Below are positions 54,714 through 64,000 of a DNA stretch of 64,000 nt, piece by piece. Location of the stretch: positions 613,579 to 677,578 of the forward strand of contig OMZY01000001.1 in assembly GCA_900315675.1 (NCBI GenBank). The letters are read 5' to 3'. The notes beneath the pieces were generated by a model that did not search any database, was not told the DNA's origin, and saw only the letters and a list, made by a program, of their open reading frames with translations. Source of the DNA: an uncultured Eubacteriales bacterium. GTDB taxonomy: Bacteria > Bacillota > Clostridia > Christensenellales > Aristaeellaceae. Positions within the stretch are counted from its first letter, which is position 1. Every line of letters starts with the position of its first letter. A program made the position numbers and the translations under genes.

Positions 54714-55754
54714 ATGGAAAAGCTGACGTCCGCCTTGCTGGCCTGGTATGACCGCTGTGCCCGGGATCTTCCCTGGCGCGGCTTCCATGACGCCTACCGT
54801 ACCTGGGTCAGTGAAGCCATGCTGCAGCAGACCCGTGTGGAAACGGTCCTTTCCTATTATGATCGTTTTCTTACCCGTTTTCCTTCCCTTTCCTCCCTGG
54901 CCGAAGCGCCGGAAGAGGATGTGCTCAAAGCATGGGAAGGACTGGGGTATTATTCCCGTGCCCGTAATCTGTGGAAGGGCGCCCGCCAGGTGATGGACGA
55001 ATATAACGGTACCCTGCCGCGGGATCCTGAAAAGCTGAAAAAGATTCAGGGAATCGGCCCCTATACTGCCGGAGCCATCGCTTCTATCGCCTATGATGTA
55101 CCCATCCCGGCTGTGGACGGCAATGTGATTCGTGTACTGTCCCGGATTTACGGCATCCGCACAGATGCGCTGGAACCTGCCACCCGCAAACGGATCGAAT
55201 CCCTGGCCGCCGCCCTCGTTCCTTCCGAACGGCCCGGGGATCATAATCAGGCGGTCATGGATCTGGGCGCTACTGTCTGCGTGCCCGGCACACCGGACTG
55301 TGCCCGCTGCCCGCTTTCTTTCTTCTGTGATGCTTTCAAAGCCGGGGACGCGGCGGATCTTCCTGTCCTGCCCAAGGCAAAGGCGCAGAAAGTGATTCCT
55401 TATAATCTCCTGATCATCCGCTCCGGAGACCGTGTGCTCATGCGTCAGCGTACAGAACGCCTGCTGCAGGGGCTCTGGGTATTCCCTATGTTTGAAGGTG
55501 AATCCGGTCCTCAAGAGCTCCTGCCTTTTGCCGGCAAAAAACTGCGTCTCTCGCTCAGTCCCATGCGGGATGCCGGGTCCGCCCGTCATGTGTTCACTCA
55601 CCAGATTTGGCTGATGCATATATATGAAACAGACGCGGAAGCTTCCGCTTCCGCGCCTGCGGGATATGAATTTATTCCAGTTTCAAAGCTGAAAGATCTT
55701 ACCCTTCCGGCAGCCATGAACGCCGCCGTGAATCTGCTTATGCCTGAAGCATAA
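54714..55754 (+). CDS. mutY: A/G-specific adenine glycosylase MutY
   Basis: Removes adenine opposite 8-oxoguanine; 346 residues from ATG 54714. SEAMLQQTRVETV carries the catalytic glutamate, IQGIGPYTAGAIAS the helix-hairpin-helix and AVDGNVIRV the catalytic aspartate. The 4Fe-4S cysteines are C-x6-C-x2-C-x5-C in CVPGTPDCARCPLSFFC. A C-terminal NUDIX-like MutT domain recognises oxoG. Its 3' end overlaps the convergent aminopeptidase gene by 17 bases. Confidence 0.95.
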   Translation: MEKLTSALLAWYDRCARDLPWRGFHDAYRTWVSEAMLQQTRVETVLSYYDRFLTRFPSLSSLAEAPEEDVLKAWEGLGYYSRARNLWKGARQVMDEYNGTLPRDPEKLKKIQGIGPYTAGAIASIAYDVPIPAVDGNVIRVLSRIYGIRTDALEPATRKRIESLAAALVPSERPGDHNQAVMDLGATVCVPGTPDCARCPLSFFCDAFKAGDAADLPVLPKAKAQKVIPYNLLIIRSGDRVLMRQRTERLLQGLWVFPMFEGESGPQELLPFAGKKLRLSLSPMRDAGSARHVFTHQIWLMHIYETDAEASASAPAGYEFIPVSKLKDLTLPAAMNAAVNLLMPEA

Positions 55755-57120
55755 ACGCGGTATATCCCTTAACGGCTTCATACAGATCAGCCTTGGAGAT
55801 AATCTCCATAGGGGCGTGCATGTTCAGCACAGCCAGGCCGCTGTCGATGACTTCCATGCCGTACAGGGCACAGATATAGGCGATGGTTCCGCCGCCGCCC
55901 TGGTCAACCTTGCCCAGTTCAGCCGTCTGCCAGCAGACCTTGTTTTCGTCCAGGATCCTGCGCAGCTTGGCCATATACTCGGCATTCGCGTCGTTGCTGC
56001 CGCCTTTTCCGCCGCTTCCGGTATACTTGTTGAAGCATACGCCTCTGCCCAGCTGGGCGGAGTTTTTCTTTTCAAATGCGGAGGCGTACAGGGGATCGAA
56101 GCCCGCGCTTACGTCGCAGCTCAGCATCCGGCTGTTCTGCAGCGTCCTGCGCACATTCAGTTCGCTGTAGCTGCCGGTCAGCTCCAGCAGTTCAGCCACA
56201 TAATTTTCCAGGTAGTTGGCCCGCATGCCGGTAGCACCCACGCTGCCGATCTCTTCTTTATCCACCAGCATTCCGCAGCAGGTGTAATCCGGAACTGCCG
56301 GCAGGCTCAGTACCGCTTTCAGTTCAGCAAAAGCGCAGCACCGGTCGTCATGGCCGTAACCCATGATCATGCTGCGGTCCAGACCGAAGTCTCTTGCTTT
56401 GCCGGCGGGAACGGCTTCGATCTCGGCTGAGATAAAGTCTTCTTCTTCAATGCCGTACTCATCCTTCAGGATCTTCAGGATCTGAGCCTTGACCGGTTCC
56501 TTTTCCTCACCCTTCAGCGGTTTCCCGCCCAGCATGATGTCCAGGTTCTCACCGGTAATGGCTTCCCGCAGCTTCTTGTCCAGCTGGTCATGGGACAGGT
56601 GGATCAGCAGGTCGCTGATGCCGACTACCGGATCATCGTCCTTTTCGCCGATGCAGATATTGACCACGGTGCCGTCTTTCTTCACTACCACGCCATGCAG
56701 CGCCAGTTCCCTGGCGGTCCACTGGTATTTCTTCACGCCGCCGTAGTAGTGGGTATCGGCCAGTACATAATCATTGTCTTCGTACAGGGGATTCTGCTTC
56801 AGGTCCAGCCGCGGGCTGTCAATGTGGGCGCCCACGATGTTCATGCCTTCGCTCAGCGGTTTTTTGCCGATGTGGAAGGTCAGGATCGCCTTGCCCATCC
56901 GGTTCACATATACCTTGTCCCCGGCTTTCAGCTTTTTCTTCCCGCCGATCATGGTTTCCAGGTTCACGTACCCGGCTTTTTCCAGCGCGTCCACAGCATA
57001 TACGGCGCATTCCCGCTCTGTTTTTCCGGCGTCAATAAAAGCCTTGTATTCCTTTGCGATCTCCTCAAGCTTTTTGAGATCGGTCTTCGTGTAGTTTTTC
57101 CATGCGTTGGGTCTTTCCAT
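55738..57120 (-). CDS. M18-family aminopeptidase
   Basis: 460 residues from ATG 57120 (AAGGAG ten bases upstream; the GTG three codons earlier is too close). Metal ligands lie in NIVGAHIDSPRLDLK, VDKEEIGSVGATGM and near the C-terminal VLNMHAPMEII. Cytosolic zinc aminopeptidase forming large oligomers; prefers acidic or neutral N-terminal residues in homologues. Confidence 0.93.
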   Translation of the reverse strand: MERPNAWKNYTKTDLKKLEEIAKEYKAFIDAGKTERECAVYAVDALEKAGYVNLETMIGGKKKLKAGDKVYVNRMGKAILTFHIGKKPLSEGMNIVGAHIDSPRLDLKQNPLYEDNDYVLADTHYYGGVKKYQWTARELALHGVVVKKDGTVVNICIGEKDDDPVVGISDLLIHLSHDQLDKKLREAITGENLDIMLGGKPLKGEEKEPVKAQILKILKDEYGIEEEDFISAEIEAVPAGKARDFGLDRSMIMGYGHDDRCCAFAELKAVLSLPAVPDYTCCGMLVDKEEIGSVGATGMRANYLENYVAELLELTGSYSELNVRRTLQNSRMLSCDVSAGFDPLYASAFEKKNSAQLGRGVCFNKYTGSGGKGGSNDANAEYMAKLRRILDENKVCWQTAELGKVDQGGGGTIAYICALYGMEVIDSGLAVLNMHAPMEIISKADLYEAVKGYTAFMLQA

Positions 57121-57271
57121 GGTTTTCACACTCCTTACGGTTTATCTTACCACTGCCGCCGGATAAATACAATTTGTATACAATTCCCCGTCAATATGGA
57201 GCATTATTTCTTCACCAATCTTTCACATAGCATTCTCTTATCCTTGAACTTCCTTCTATATTATATGCAAT

Positions 57272-57409
57272 GGATGGCTCTGCCATCCCGGTGACTTTCA
57301 TATTCTGCGCATCAGAATAATTCATATTTGACGAAGTCAAATAATTCATATTGGCGTCAGCCAATAATTCACATCGCGAAGCGATAATTCATTGAAACCG
57401 GAGGTTTCA
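57272..57409 (-). repeat. Penta-hairpin element F upstream of the dnaK-like gene
   Basis: Plus-strand hairpins: ATTCTG/CAGAAT (57302-57318), ATTTGAC-GAA-GTCAAAT (57326-57342), ATTGGC/GCCAAT (57350-57365), ATCGC-GAA-GCGAT (57373-57385) and TGAAACC-GGA-GGTTTCA (57393-57409). A preceding GGATGGC-TCT-GCCATCC (57272-57288) lies outside the regular linkers. Linkers AATTCATA, AATTCATA, AATTCACA, AATTCAT. The last hairpin contains the ribosome site of the plus-strand gene. The rest of the divergent gap shows no clear promoter. Confidence 0.8.
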
Positions 57410-57410
57410 T

Positions 57411-59162
<1,752 letters not shown>

Positions 59163-59173
59163 GGAGGCTCCTC

Positions 59174-60028
59174 ATGTTTGGATATATTGCTCCTGTGCTT
59201 TCCGTCCTCAATGACGAACAGAGGCTGCGTTACCGCTCTCTTTACTGCGGTGTCTGCCATGCCCTGAAGCAGCGCCACGGCCAGTCCGGACGGCTGTCAC
59301 TCAGCAATGATATGACTTTCCTCGCCATGCTTCTCTCTTCGCTCTATGAGCCGGAAACTGTGCAGAAGGATTCCCGCTGCGGTATCCACCCGCTGAAAAA
59401 GCATTCTTTCTGCTCCTCTTCCATGATTGATTACGCCGCGGATATGAACGCCCTGCTTTTCTTCTGGAAGTGTGAAGACCAGCGTATGGATGATCATTCC
59501 CTGGTCGGAAAAACCGGAGAAGCCCTCTTCCGGAAAGCGTCGAAAAAAGTCCGCGCCCTCTGGCCCGCCCAGTCTATCGTGGTGGAAAGAGCCCTTTCCG
59601 ACCTCTGGCAGGAGGAAAAGAAAGCTGCGCCGGATCCGGATCGTCTCTGCAACCTTTCCGGGGAAATGCTCGGCGCGGTCTTTGTACCGGATCCGGAGGA
59701 TACCTGGGCGCCTGTGCTCCGATCTGTCGGTAACAGCCTGGGTCGCTTCATCTACTGGATGGACGCCTGGGAGGATTACGACGCGGACCATCGGAAAAGA
59801 CGGTTCAATCCCCTGGACGGTTATCATGACCGTCCGGATTATGAAGACTTCTGCCGGGAAACCCTGGAGCTGCTCATTTCTGAAGCAGCAAACAGCTTTG
59901 AGATCCTTCCGCTGGAACAGGATCTGGATATCCTGCGCAATGTCCTGTACAGCGGTGTATGGCAGCGATATACGCTGCTCAACGAAAAGAAACTGAAACA
60001 AAGAAAGGAGGATGCCCATGCCGAATGA
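59174..60028 (+). CDS. DUF5685-like protein of the DnaK cluster
   Basis: 284 residues beginning [30 protein letters not shown]; the C-x2-C plus a third cysteine ([11 protein letters not shown]) could bind metal or cofactor. [17 protein letters not shown] and [21 protein letters not shown] are conserved-looking helices. I recognise it as the clostridial DUF5685 group that accompanies DnaK and DnaJ genes; biochemical role unknown. The ribosome site is again inside a hairpin (GAGGA-GGC-TCCTC) just before the ATG. Confidence 0.75.
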   Translation: MFGYIAPVLSVLNDEQRLRYRSLYCGVCHALKQRHGQSGRLSLSNDMTFLAMLLSSLYEPETVQKDSRCGIHPLKKHSFCSSSMIDYAADMNALLFFWKCEDQRMDDHSLVGKTGEALFRKASKKVRALWPAQSIVVERALSDLWQEEKKAAPDPDRLCNLSGEMLGAVFVPDPEDTWAPVLRSVGNSLGRFIYWMDAWEDYDADHRKRRFNPLDGYHDRPDYEDFCRETLELLISEAANSFEILPLEQDLDILRNVLYSGVWQRYTLLNEKKLKQRKEDAHAE

Positions 60029-60827
60029 TCCATTTGCGGTATTGGGGCTTTCTTCCTCCGCAACCGAGGATGAAATCAAATCCGCCTATCGGAAGCTGGC
60101 CAAAAAGTATCACCCGGACCTGAATCCGGGCGACAAGGCAGCGGAAGAAAAAATGCGGGAAGTCAATGAGGCTTATACCCGTGCACTGCAGATCAAAAAG
60201 ACCGGCAGGGATCCCTATCAGAATCCTTACGGTTCCGCAGGTTCCTCTTCCGGTGCTTCCGGCTATTACAATCCCTTCGGCGGTGCCTGGGGAGGGAGCC
60301 AGGACAGTTACAGCCAGAACAGCTACGGAGGCGGCGGTCAGCAGCAGGATCCCTTCGGGGATTTTGGTTTCGGCTTTGATCCCTTCTCCGCCTTCTTCGG
60401 CGGCCAGCAGGGCTATCAGCAGCAGACCCGTTACCGCACCCGAAACTATGCGAATCCGGAACTGAAAACCGCGGAGAATCACGTCCTGGCCAACCGTTAT
60501 CATGACGCGATTTCCCTGCTGAACCGGGTTCCCAATCATGACGCTGACTGGCATGCCCTTTATGCCCGGGCGGATATGGGACTCGGCAACCGGATTTCAG
60601 CCCTGGATCATGCCCGCACAGCCGTGCGGATGTCCCCCAATGATCCGGATTTCCAGTCCCTGCTGAATTCCATTGAGGCCGGCCGCCAGGCATATCGCCA
60701 GGCCCGCAGCAGCGGTTATGATTTCCGTTCCGCCATCTGCGGCAATCCCTGCCTCTCCTGCTTTGTGGCCAATATGTTCTGCAATTGCTGCCTCGGCGGG
60801 TGTGGCCGTTATGGTTTGTTCTGCTGA
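60018..60827 (+). CDS. J-domain protein with cysteine-rich C-terminus
   Basis: 269 residues from ATG 60018, six bases behind GGAGG and overlapping the previous gene by eleven bases. J domain at 4-65 with [16 protein letters not shown] (HPD intact). A glycine/serine/tyrosine/glutamine linker (about 70-145) and a TPR-like helical part (about 152-225) follow. The tail has nine cysteines in 32 residues (CGNPCLSC...[15 protein letters not shown]). It lacks the zinc centre order of canonical DnaJ; likely the dedicated partner of the upstream Hsp70. Confidence 0.88.
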   Translation: MPNDPFAVLGLSSSATEDEIKSAYRKLAKKYHPDLNPGDKAAEEKMREVNEAYTRALQIKKTGRDPYQNPYGSAGSSSGASGYYNPFGGAWGGSQDSYSQNSYGGGGQQQDPFGDFGFGFDPFSAFFGGQQGYQQQTRYRTRNYANPELKTAENHVLANRYHDAISLLNRVPNHDADWHALYARADMGLGNRISALDHARTAVRMSPNDPDFQSLLNSIEAGRQAYRQARSSGYDFRSAICGNPCLSCFVANMFCNCCLGGCGRYGLFC

Positions 60828-60852
60828 CTAATATACACAGCAAAAATTCAGA

Positions 60853-60925
60853 AAAACAGCATCCTGTGCTGTTTTCACCACCATTATTCATTATTCATTC
60901 TTAAGTTTTAAGTTTTCAGTTATTT
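60853..60925 (+). terminator. Terminator-like hairpin and heptad tract after the J-protein gene
   Basis: AAAACAGCA-TCCTG-TGCTGTTTT (60853-60875) is followed by CATTATT/CATTATT/CATTCTT/AAGTTTT/AAGTTTT units up to about 60925, in front of the ribosome site of the next gene. Confidence 0.65.
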
Positions 60926-60968
60926 TACCGCATGAGCGGCAATCCATTTCCGAAAGGAGCTTTTACCC

Positions 60969-61382
60969 ATGAATTTTCTCCAGCGTCTCCGTGAGTCCCT
61001 TGCCCGTTTTATGATCGGCCGTCACGGTCCCGATAACCTGGGCATGTTTACTTTGCTGGCCGGTCTCGCCTGCTCTCTTCTGGGCAGTTTTACAGGCATC
61101 GGTCTGTTTTCCCTTGTCGGTTTTGCGTCCTATGTCTGGACCGTCTTCCGTATGTTCTCCCGCAATAACGATAAGCGTATCGCCGAAAACCGGAAGTATA
61201 TCGAACTGACCTCCAACTGGAAGCTCAAGTCCAGCCAGTTCGTCAAGCGGATGAAGAACAGCAAGGACTATAAATACTTCAAGTGTCCCAACTGCAAGGT
61301 CCTCCTGCGCATGAAGCGCGGTTCCGGTGAACGCGACATCACCTGCGTCCGCTGCGGCCATCAGTTTAAAGCCAAATCCTAA
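60969..61382 (+). CDS. Small membrane protein with C-terminal zinc ribbon
   Basis: 137 residues. Two hydrophobic helices (about 24-42 and 44-62), a basic linker and a zinc ribbon with CPNC and CVRC pairs (about 105-131). Same strand as the chaperone cluster and 141 bases behind the J-protein. No named family beyond generic zinc-ribbon proteins; a membrane-tethered chaperone or translation accessory role is only a guess. ATG 60969 after AAAGGAG. Confidence 0.75.
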   Translation: MNFLQRLRESLARFMIGRHGPDNLGMFTLLAGLACSLLGSFTGIGLFSLVGFASYVWTVFRMFSRNNDKRIAENRKYIELTSNWKLKSSQFVKRMKNSKDYKYFKCPNCKVLLRMKRGSGERDITCVRCGHQFKAKS

Positions 61383-61470
61383 AAGTGGACACTGGGTACA
61401 TATCAGTCCCCGGTGTCCACTTCCATCATTGTTCATTCTTAATTGTTCATTGACATCGCTTCGCGATGTC
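61383..61470. repeat. Two hairpins and a heptad tract between convergent genes
   Basis: AAGTGGACAC..GTGTCCACTT stem (61383-61424) is followed by CATTGTT/CATTCTT/AATTGTT/CATT units. GACATCGC-TTC-GCGATGTC (about 61452-61470) then abuts the stop codon of the LexA-type gene. Neither hairpin has a strong T run. Confidence 0.6.
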
Positions 61471-61731
61471 TTACCCTGCGCTTCTCAGTATTTCAGCGGC
61501 GTTGTGGGTGACAAAATAGTTTCTTCTCGCCTGTCCTCCCTGTGCAAGCAGGCCTTCATTCACCATCCGGCGCAGATATCCGGCTGTTGTGGAAGTAGAC
61601 TGCAGTCCGGCGGCCATACCGATCTCCCGGACCGAAGGCTGCCTGCCCTGTTCAGTGGCAAAGTTGATAATATACTCCATAATCTGTATACGTTTTTCAG
61701 GATTTCTGGCTCTGGACATCGTCATGTTCAT
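61471..61731 (-). CDS. Lone LexA-type winged-helix DNA-binding domain
   Basis: 86 residues. RIQIMEYIINFATEQGRQPSVREIGMAAGLQSTSTTAGYLRRMVNEGLL matches the LexA N-terminal domain, but the protein stops before any S24 protease domain. ATG overlaps the stop of the upstream XRE-S24 gene by four bases (ATGA). A truncated LexA, or a partner that shares operators with the self-cleaving protein, are the two readings; the coupled arrangement favours a functional pair. Confidence 0.85.
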   Translation of the reverse strand: MNMTMSRARNPEKRIQIMEYIINFATEQGRQPSVREIGMAAGLQSTSTTAGYLRRMVNEGLLAQGGQARRNYFVTHNAAEILRSAG

Positions 61732-62555
61732 CTCTCTTTCCGCTCATATTCCTGCCAGGCACGGACGCTTTCGTCATCCGCCCAGGCGTTCGCCATCACT
61801 TTACCGATTACCTTACCGACGCAGTGAACCGGTTCGTTCTCACTGAAGGTAAGCGGTGCATATGCCGGATTGTGGCTGTGCAGCCCGTCCTTCCTGTATT
61901 CCTTGATATAACCGGTATCCCCGCAGATAAAGACGCCGATCTCCCCTTCCCGGACGCTTCCGGTATGCTTCACCAGCACCATGTCCCCGTCCGCGAAGGT
62001 GGGCTCCATACTGTTACCGTTGACCCGGATAATTTCATCCGCCATTTCGGTCACGCTGTCAGCGAACAGGTACACCTCTTCGCCTCTGGCGGCTTCCAGC
62101 GTTTCGCCGGGACCGGCGGATGCGGCCAGCTCGTTCCGGAACAGGCGGATAATCTTCCGCGGTATCGGTACAACCTCCTGCATGCCGTAGAGCATATCCA
62201 TCTGCTTCATAACCACCTGGCGGTTATAGGGGTTCAGGGAGGAATACTTCCGCAGCAGGGCTGCCCGTTCTTCCGGAAGGATACCGGTCAGGTCAGCGCC
62301 GAATTCCCCGCTTCTGTCCGGATAGCCGAAGAACTCTTCCAGGGAAAGATCAAGCGCGTCACAGATCACCGGTACGCTGCCCACATCCGGACGGCTTCTT
62401 CCGGCTTCCCAGGCACCGACGGCGTTCTTCCCCACCTTCACCAGGGCGCCCAGTTCCTCCTGGTTCATCTTCTTGGCCTTGCGCTGACGGCGGATCAGAT
62501 CTCCGTAAGCAATCCCGGCGTTATTCGTCATTCCGTTCTGATCGCTTCTGGCCAT
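61728..62555 (-). CDS. Self-cleaving XRE-S24 repressor (CI/LexA-like)
   Basis: 275 residues from ATG 62555 (AGGGGAG upstream). N-terminal XRE helix-turn-helix (QEELGALVKVGKNAVGAWEAGRSRPD), linker, then S24 peptidase. Probable Ala-Gly cleavage site in AASAGPGETLEAA, catalytic serine in GNSMEPTFADGDMV, general-base lysine in GYIKEYRKDG. RecA-stimulated autocleavage on DNA damage is expected for this architecture. No other prophage genes are visible, so it appears to be a chromosomal regulator. It faces a promoter containing a matching inverted repeat. Confidence 0.9.
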   Translation of the reverse strand: MARSDQNGMTNNAGIAYGDLIRRQRKAKKMNQEELGALVKVGKNAVGAWEAGRSRPDVGSVPVICDALDLSLEEFFGYPDRSGEFGADLTGILPEERAALLRKYSSLNPYNRQVVMKQMDMLYGMQEVVPIPRKIIRLFRNELAASAGPGETLEAARGEEVYLFADSVTEMADEIIRVNGNSMEPTFADGDMVLVKHTGSVREGEIGVFICGDTGYIKEYRKDGLHSHNPAYAPLTFSENEPVHCVGKVIGKVMANAWADDESVRAWQEYERKER

Positions 62556-62586
62556 ATACTTCTCCCCTTTTCTTTGTACTGAACAC

Positions 62587-62632
62587 ATTATAGCACAATT
62601 TTATTGTGCTTGTAAATACATAATTTTGTGCT
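62587..62632 (-). promoter_or_regulatory. Autoregulated promoter with operator for the XRE-S24 gene
   Basis: Minus-strand TTTACA (62611-62616), 18-base spacer and TATAAT (62587-62592). The spacer is filled by a perfect inverted repeat AGCACAAT-N3-ATTGTGCT (62592-62610); a further half-site TTGTGCT lies at 62626-62632. The position between -35 and -10 is typical for repressor binding. Confidence 0.7.
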
Positions 62633-62768
62633 TTACTTTACACAGTATAATATTCTTGTTCAGTTTTATGCTATTTTCTCTGTTCTAAACCGGATATATC
62701 ACTCTCTGTATATCAGCAGTACAGTGTTATTTTTGAATCCTGTATGATATTCTGTTTTTGTTCAGTAT

Positions 62769-62804
62769 TAATTCTGATTTCTGAATTCTGAATTCTGAAT
62801 TGAA
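62769..62804 (+). repeat. Heptad tract upstream of the carbamoyltransferase gene
   Basis: AATTCTG/ATTTCTG/AATTCTG/AATTCTG/AATTGAA, five seven-base units. The remainder of the gap 62633-62870 is AT-rich with TATACTATTCATATT-like sequence but no promoter I can fix. Confidence 0.6.
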
Positions 62805-62870
62805 ATTGTTTTTCCCACCTTTTTCCTTTATACTATTCATATTCTTCTATATCGTTTTGAGGTGATTGAA

Positions 62871-63869
62871 ATGGGTTCCCTGAAAGGTAAAAGCTTTTTG
62901 AAACTTCTTGATTTCTCTCCGGAAGAAATCAATTATCTTCTTGATCTGGCTGCTGATCTGAAGGCGAAAAAGAAAGCCGGTATTCCGCATGCCTGCTGCG
63001 CCGGCAAAAATGCTGCCCTGATCTTTGAAAAGACCAGCACCCGTACCCGCTGCTCCTTCGAAGTGGCTGCCTATGATCTGGGCATGAACTGCACTTATCT
63101 GGATCCCTCCGGAAGCCAGATCGGCAAAAAGGAAAGCACCGCCGATACCGCCCGCGTTCTGGGCCGGATGTATGACGGTATTGAATATCGCGGCTACGGC
63201 CAGTCCATTGTCGAAGATCTTGCCAGGTTCTCCGGCGTCCCTGTCTGGAACGGACTGACCAATGAATTCCATCCCACACAGATTCTGGCTGACTTCCTCA
63301 CCATCCGGGAACATTTCGGTTCCCTGAAGGGTGTCAAGCTGGTCTACATGGGCGACGCCCGCTACAACATGGGCAATTCCCTCATGGTGGGCTGCGCCAA
63401 GATGGGCATGCATTTTGTTGCCTGCGCGCCGAAGAAGTATCATCCCGCTTCTGATCTGATTGAAACCTGCAACAAGATCGCCGCTGAGACCGGCGCTGTG
63501 CTGGAGTTTGAGGACGATGTGGATAAGGCAGTCACCGGTGCCCAGGTCATCTACACCGATGTCTGGGTCTCCATGGGTGAACCTGACAGCGTCTGGGAAG
63601 AACGCATCCATGACCTCATGCCCTACCGCGTCACTTCCGCTGTTATGAAGAAAGCCGGTCCCCAGTGCGTTTTCATGCACTGCCTGCCTTCCTTCCACGA
63701 CCTCAACACCACCATCGGCCGCACCATCTTTGAGAAGTTCGGCATCGACTGCATGGAAGTCACAGATGAAGTCTTCGAGTCCCCTGCCTCCATCGTCTTC
63801 GACGAAGCAGAAAACCGCATGCATACCATCAAGGCGGTTATGGCCGCCACCCTCTCCGACACCCTGTAA
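62871..63869 (+). CDS. argF: Ornithine carbamoyltransferase
   Basis: 332 residues from ATG 62871 (GAGGTG six bases upstream). Carbamoyl-phosphate loop [36 protein letters not shown] and catalytic MHCLPSFHD are present. The sequence looks closer to the catabolic ArcB type ([32 protein letters not shown] split) than to short anabolic ArgF. No arginine deiminase or carbamate kinase genes are in the window, so the direction of use is open. Confidence 0.93.
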   Translation: MGSLKGKSFLKLLDFSPEEINYLLDLAADLKAKKKAGIPHACCAGKNAALIFEKTSTRTRCSFEVAAYDLGMNCTYLDPSGSQIGKKESTADTARVLGRMYDGIEYRGYGQSIVEDLARFSGVPVWNGLTNEFHPTQILADFLTIREHFGSLKGVKLVYMGDARYNMGNSLMVGCAKMGMHFVACAPKKYHPASDLIETCNKIAAETGAVLEFEDDVDKAVTGAQVIYTDVWVSMGEPDSVWEERIHDLMPYRVTSAVMKKAGPQCVFMHCLPSFHDLNTTIGRTIFEKFGIDCMEVTDEVFESPASIVFDEAENRMHTIKAVMAATLSDTL

Positions 63870-63892
63870 TGAACCGTACAATCAAAACGCAC

Positions 63893-64000
63893 CGTGATAA
63901 TTGAACCGCTTCCCGTCAAGTGGACAGTGAAATAAAAAACAGGATGGGAACAAGAAATCTCTGGTAACCAACAAAGGCTGCCAGAGGTTTTCTTTGGAGA
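63893..64000. other. Non-coding right edge, possible end of an insertion sequence
   Basis: Contains CCCGTCAAGTGGACAG, a composition seen at ends of several IS families, and an imperfect hairpin (CTCTGG/CCAGAG) followed by TTTTC. No transposase frame starts before the window ends, so this is only a suspicion. Confidence 0.25.

Noticed and set aside
61728-62555. Prophage repressor marking an integrated phage.
   Set aside because: Flanking genes are ordinary chromosomal genes; there is no integrase, excisionase, structural gene or attachment-site duplication.

Overview
The window comes from a moderately GC-rich, clostridial-type Bacillota chromosome. Supporting signs are CdaA, the coaBC-rpoZ-gmk-remA-yicC order, DnaD and DnaI-like primosome genes, NfnAB, a VanW-type wall protein, a HrcA/CIRCE operator on groESL, strong GGAGG ribosome sites and frequent TTG starts. 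Species cannot be named from the sequence; a gut or rumen clostridium is a guess. No phage, CRISPR array or complete insertion sequence is visible.

Layout, left to right. (1) 0-7.6 kb, minus strand: edge-truncated cdaA, a nucleoside ABC importer (BMP protein, ATPase, two permeases) and two secreted proteins. (2) 7.6-9.7 kb: rpsT, then a divergent nadD-yqeK fusion with rsfS. (3) 9.9-20.1 kb, minus: coaBC-rpoZ-gmk-remA-yicC, nagA, nrdG, a Spx/ArsC-like protein, DnaI/DnaD primosome proteins and nfnAB. (4) 20.4-28.9 kb: fba, then VanW protein, ftsH, hpt, tilS and a repeat-rich membrane protein. (5) 29-32.4 kb, plus: polysaccharide priming transferase, nucleotidyltransferase and galE. (6) 32.9-38.1 kb: one 1725-residue protein with an actin/Hsp70-like ATPase region near its C-terminus. 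(7) 38.3-47.5 kb: rRNA methyltransferase, three Gfo/Idh/MocA oxidoreductases, an AraC regulator and a sugar importer. (8) 47.8-57.1 kb: tRNA-Trp, S23-type helical bundle, tldE/tldD, metA, groEL/groES, mutY and an M18 aminopeptidase. (9) 57.4-61.4 kb: a second chaperone cluster (DnaK-like, DUF5685-like, J-domain, zinc-ribbon membrane protein). (10) 61.4-63.9 kb: a self-cleaving XRE-S24 regulator translationally coupled to a lone LexA-type DNA-binding domain, then an ornithine carbamoyltransferase.

The most unusual signal is non-coding. Six loci between 40.2 and 57.4 kb each carry five short hairpins with different stems, separated by a near-constant linker that reads ATGAATTA(T) on the minus strand. 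Five of the six begin at a minus-strand gene's stop codon with a hairpin that usually uses that gene's last codons as one arm. The sixth ends on the ribosome-binding site of the dnaK-like gene. Related AT-rich seven-base tracts flanked by hairpins fill several other intergenic gaps.
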